The notes beneath the pieces are model-generated. The model ran no database searches. It worked only from the letters and a program-made list of their open reading frames with translations, and had not been told where the DNA came from. Below, one piece after another: positions 41,505-41,642 of a stretch of 41,642 nucleotides of DNA. Every line of letters starts with the position of its first letter. Position 1 is the stretch's first letter. The translations under genes were made by a program, and so were the position numbers. This DNA comes from Cypionkella sp. (GTDB lineage: Bacteria > Pseudomonadota > Alphaproteobacteria > Rhodobacterales > Rhodobacteraceae), in the NCBI RefSeq assembly GCF_030652235.1, contig NZ_JAUSBA010000073.1, positions 1-41,642 of the forward strand, written 5' to 3'.

Positions 41505-41642
41505 GGGTCTTGCCGGTTCCGGGACCGCCGATGAGGACCACGTTCTGCGCTCCGTCCATGAACTCGCAGCGGTGCAGGGTCCGGACGGTGGCCTCATTGA
41601 TCTCGCTGGCGGCGAAGTCAAAACCCGAAAGATCCTTGTAGG
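41505..41642 (-). pseudogene. istB: IS21-type istB ATPase fragment
   Basis: On the reverse strand the edge of the window reads YKDLSGFDFAASEINEATVR, then LHRCEFMDGAQNVVLIGGPG and TGKTHA, which matches the helper ATPase IstB up to its Walker A motif (GGPGTGKTH). Homology stops right after the Thr-His-Ala at about 41505 and integrase sequence begins, so the gene is cut there. The 5' part continues outside the window. It is evidence of a past IS21-family insertion next to the integrase. Confidence 0.85.

Noticed and set aside
1-41642. CRISPR array
   Set aside because: No regularly spaced direct repeats were seen anywhere in the window.

Overview
The window comes from an alphaproteobacterium, most likely a member of the Rhodobacteraceae. 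The signs are a GC-rich genome, an S10-spc-alpha ribosomal cluster that lacks rpsD, rpmJ and infA, a BztABCD/AapJQMP-type amino acid transporter, the block rpmH-rnpA-yidD-...-yidC-MOSC-engB, and an acyl-homoserine-lactone LuxR/LuxI pair. Family placement is inference from gene order and protein style; no database was searched.

Region 1 (1-17018) is the ribosomal protein cluster: the 3' end of tuf, then rpsJ-rplC-rplD-rplW-rplB-rpsS-rplV-rpsC-rplP, rpmC-rpsQ-rplN-rplX-rplE-rpsN-rpsH-rplF-rplR-rpsE-rpmD, rplO-secY-adk, and rpsM-rpsK-rpoA-rplQ. It is interrupted twice by accessory genes. Between rplP and rpmC sits a brnT-brnA toxin-antitoxin pair plus a small membrane protein. Between rpmD and rplO sits a reverse-strand HEPN-like protein with an R-x4-H motif plus an AT-richer small membrane protein. 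Each interruption is preceded by a strong hairpin terminator. Each is followed by a promoter-like element (TTG-start -35, 17-nt spacer, TATACG -10) placed to restart the ribosomal genes. Many other intercistronic gaps also carry hairpins, several capped by GNRA tetraloops.

Region 2 (17019-22141) holds a luxR-luxI quorum-sensing pair, then rarA, crcB, an RluC-type pseudouridine synthase and an ATP12 F1-assembly chaperone.

Region 3 (22142-27110) is a four-gene amino acid ABC transporter operon: binding protein, two unusually large permeases and an ATPase. A hairpin follows the binding-protein gene.

Region 4 (27185-37120) is mostly reverse strand. It contains a small histidine-phosphatase/ferredoxin-like/sterol-desaturase-type cluster, argB, a forward short-chain dehydrogenase, and the block rpmH-rnpA-yidD-[EAL gene]-yidC-MOSC-engB. 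A cyclic-di-GMP phosphodiesterase-type gene with a degenerate GGDEF domain lies inside the block. A good promoter candidate precedes rpmH.

Region 5 (37290-41642) carries a VTT/TVP38 membrane protein directly abutting a mercuric-reductase-like flavoprotein, a sensor histidine kinase, and tRNA-Arg(ACG). The tRNA is followed at once by mobile-element debris: a frameshifted, truncated tyrosine integrase fused to a truncated IS21-type istB. This marks the tRNA as an old integration site.
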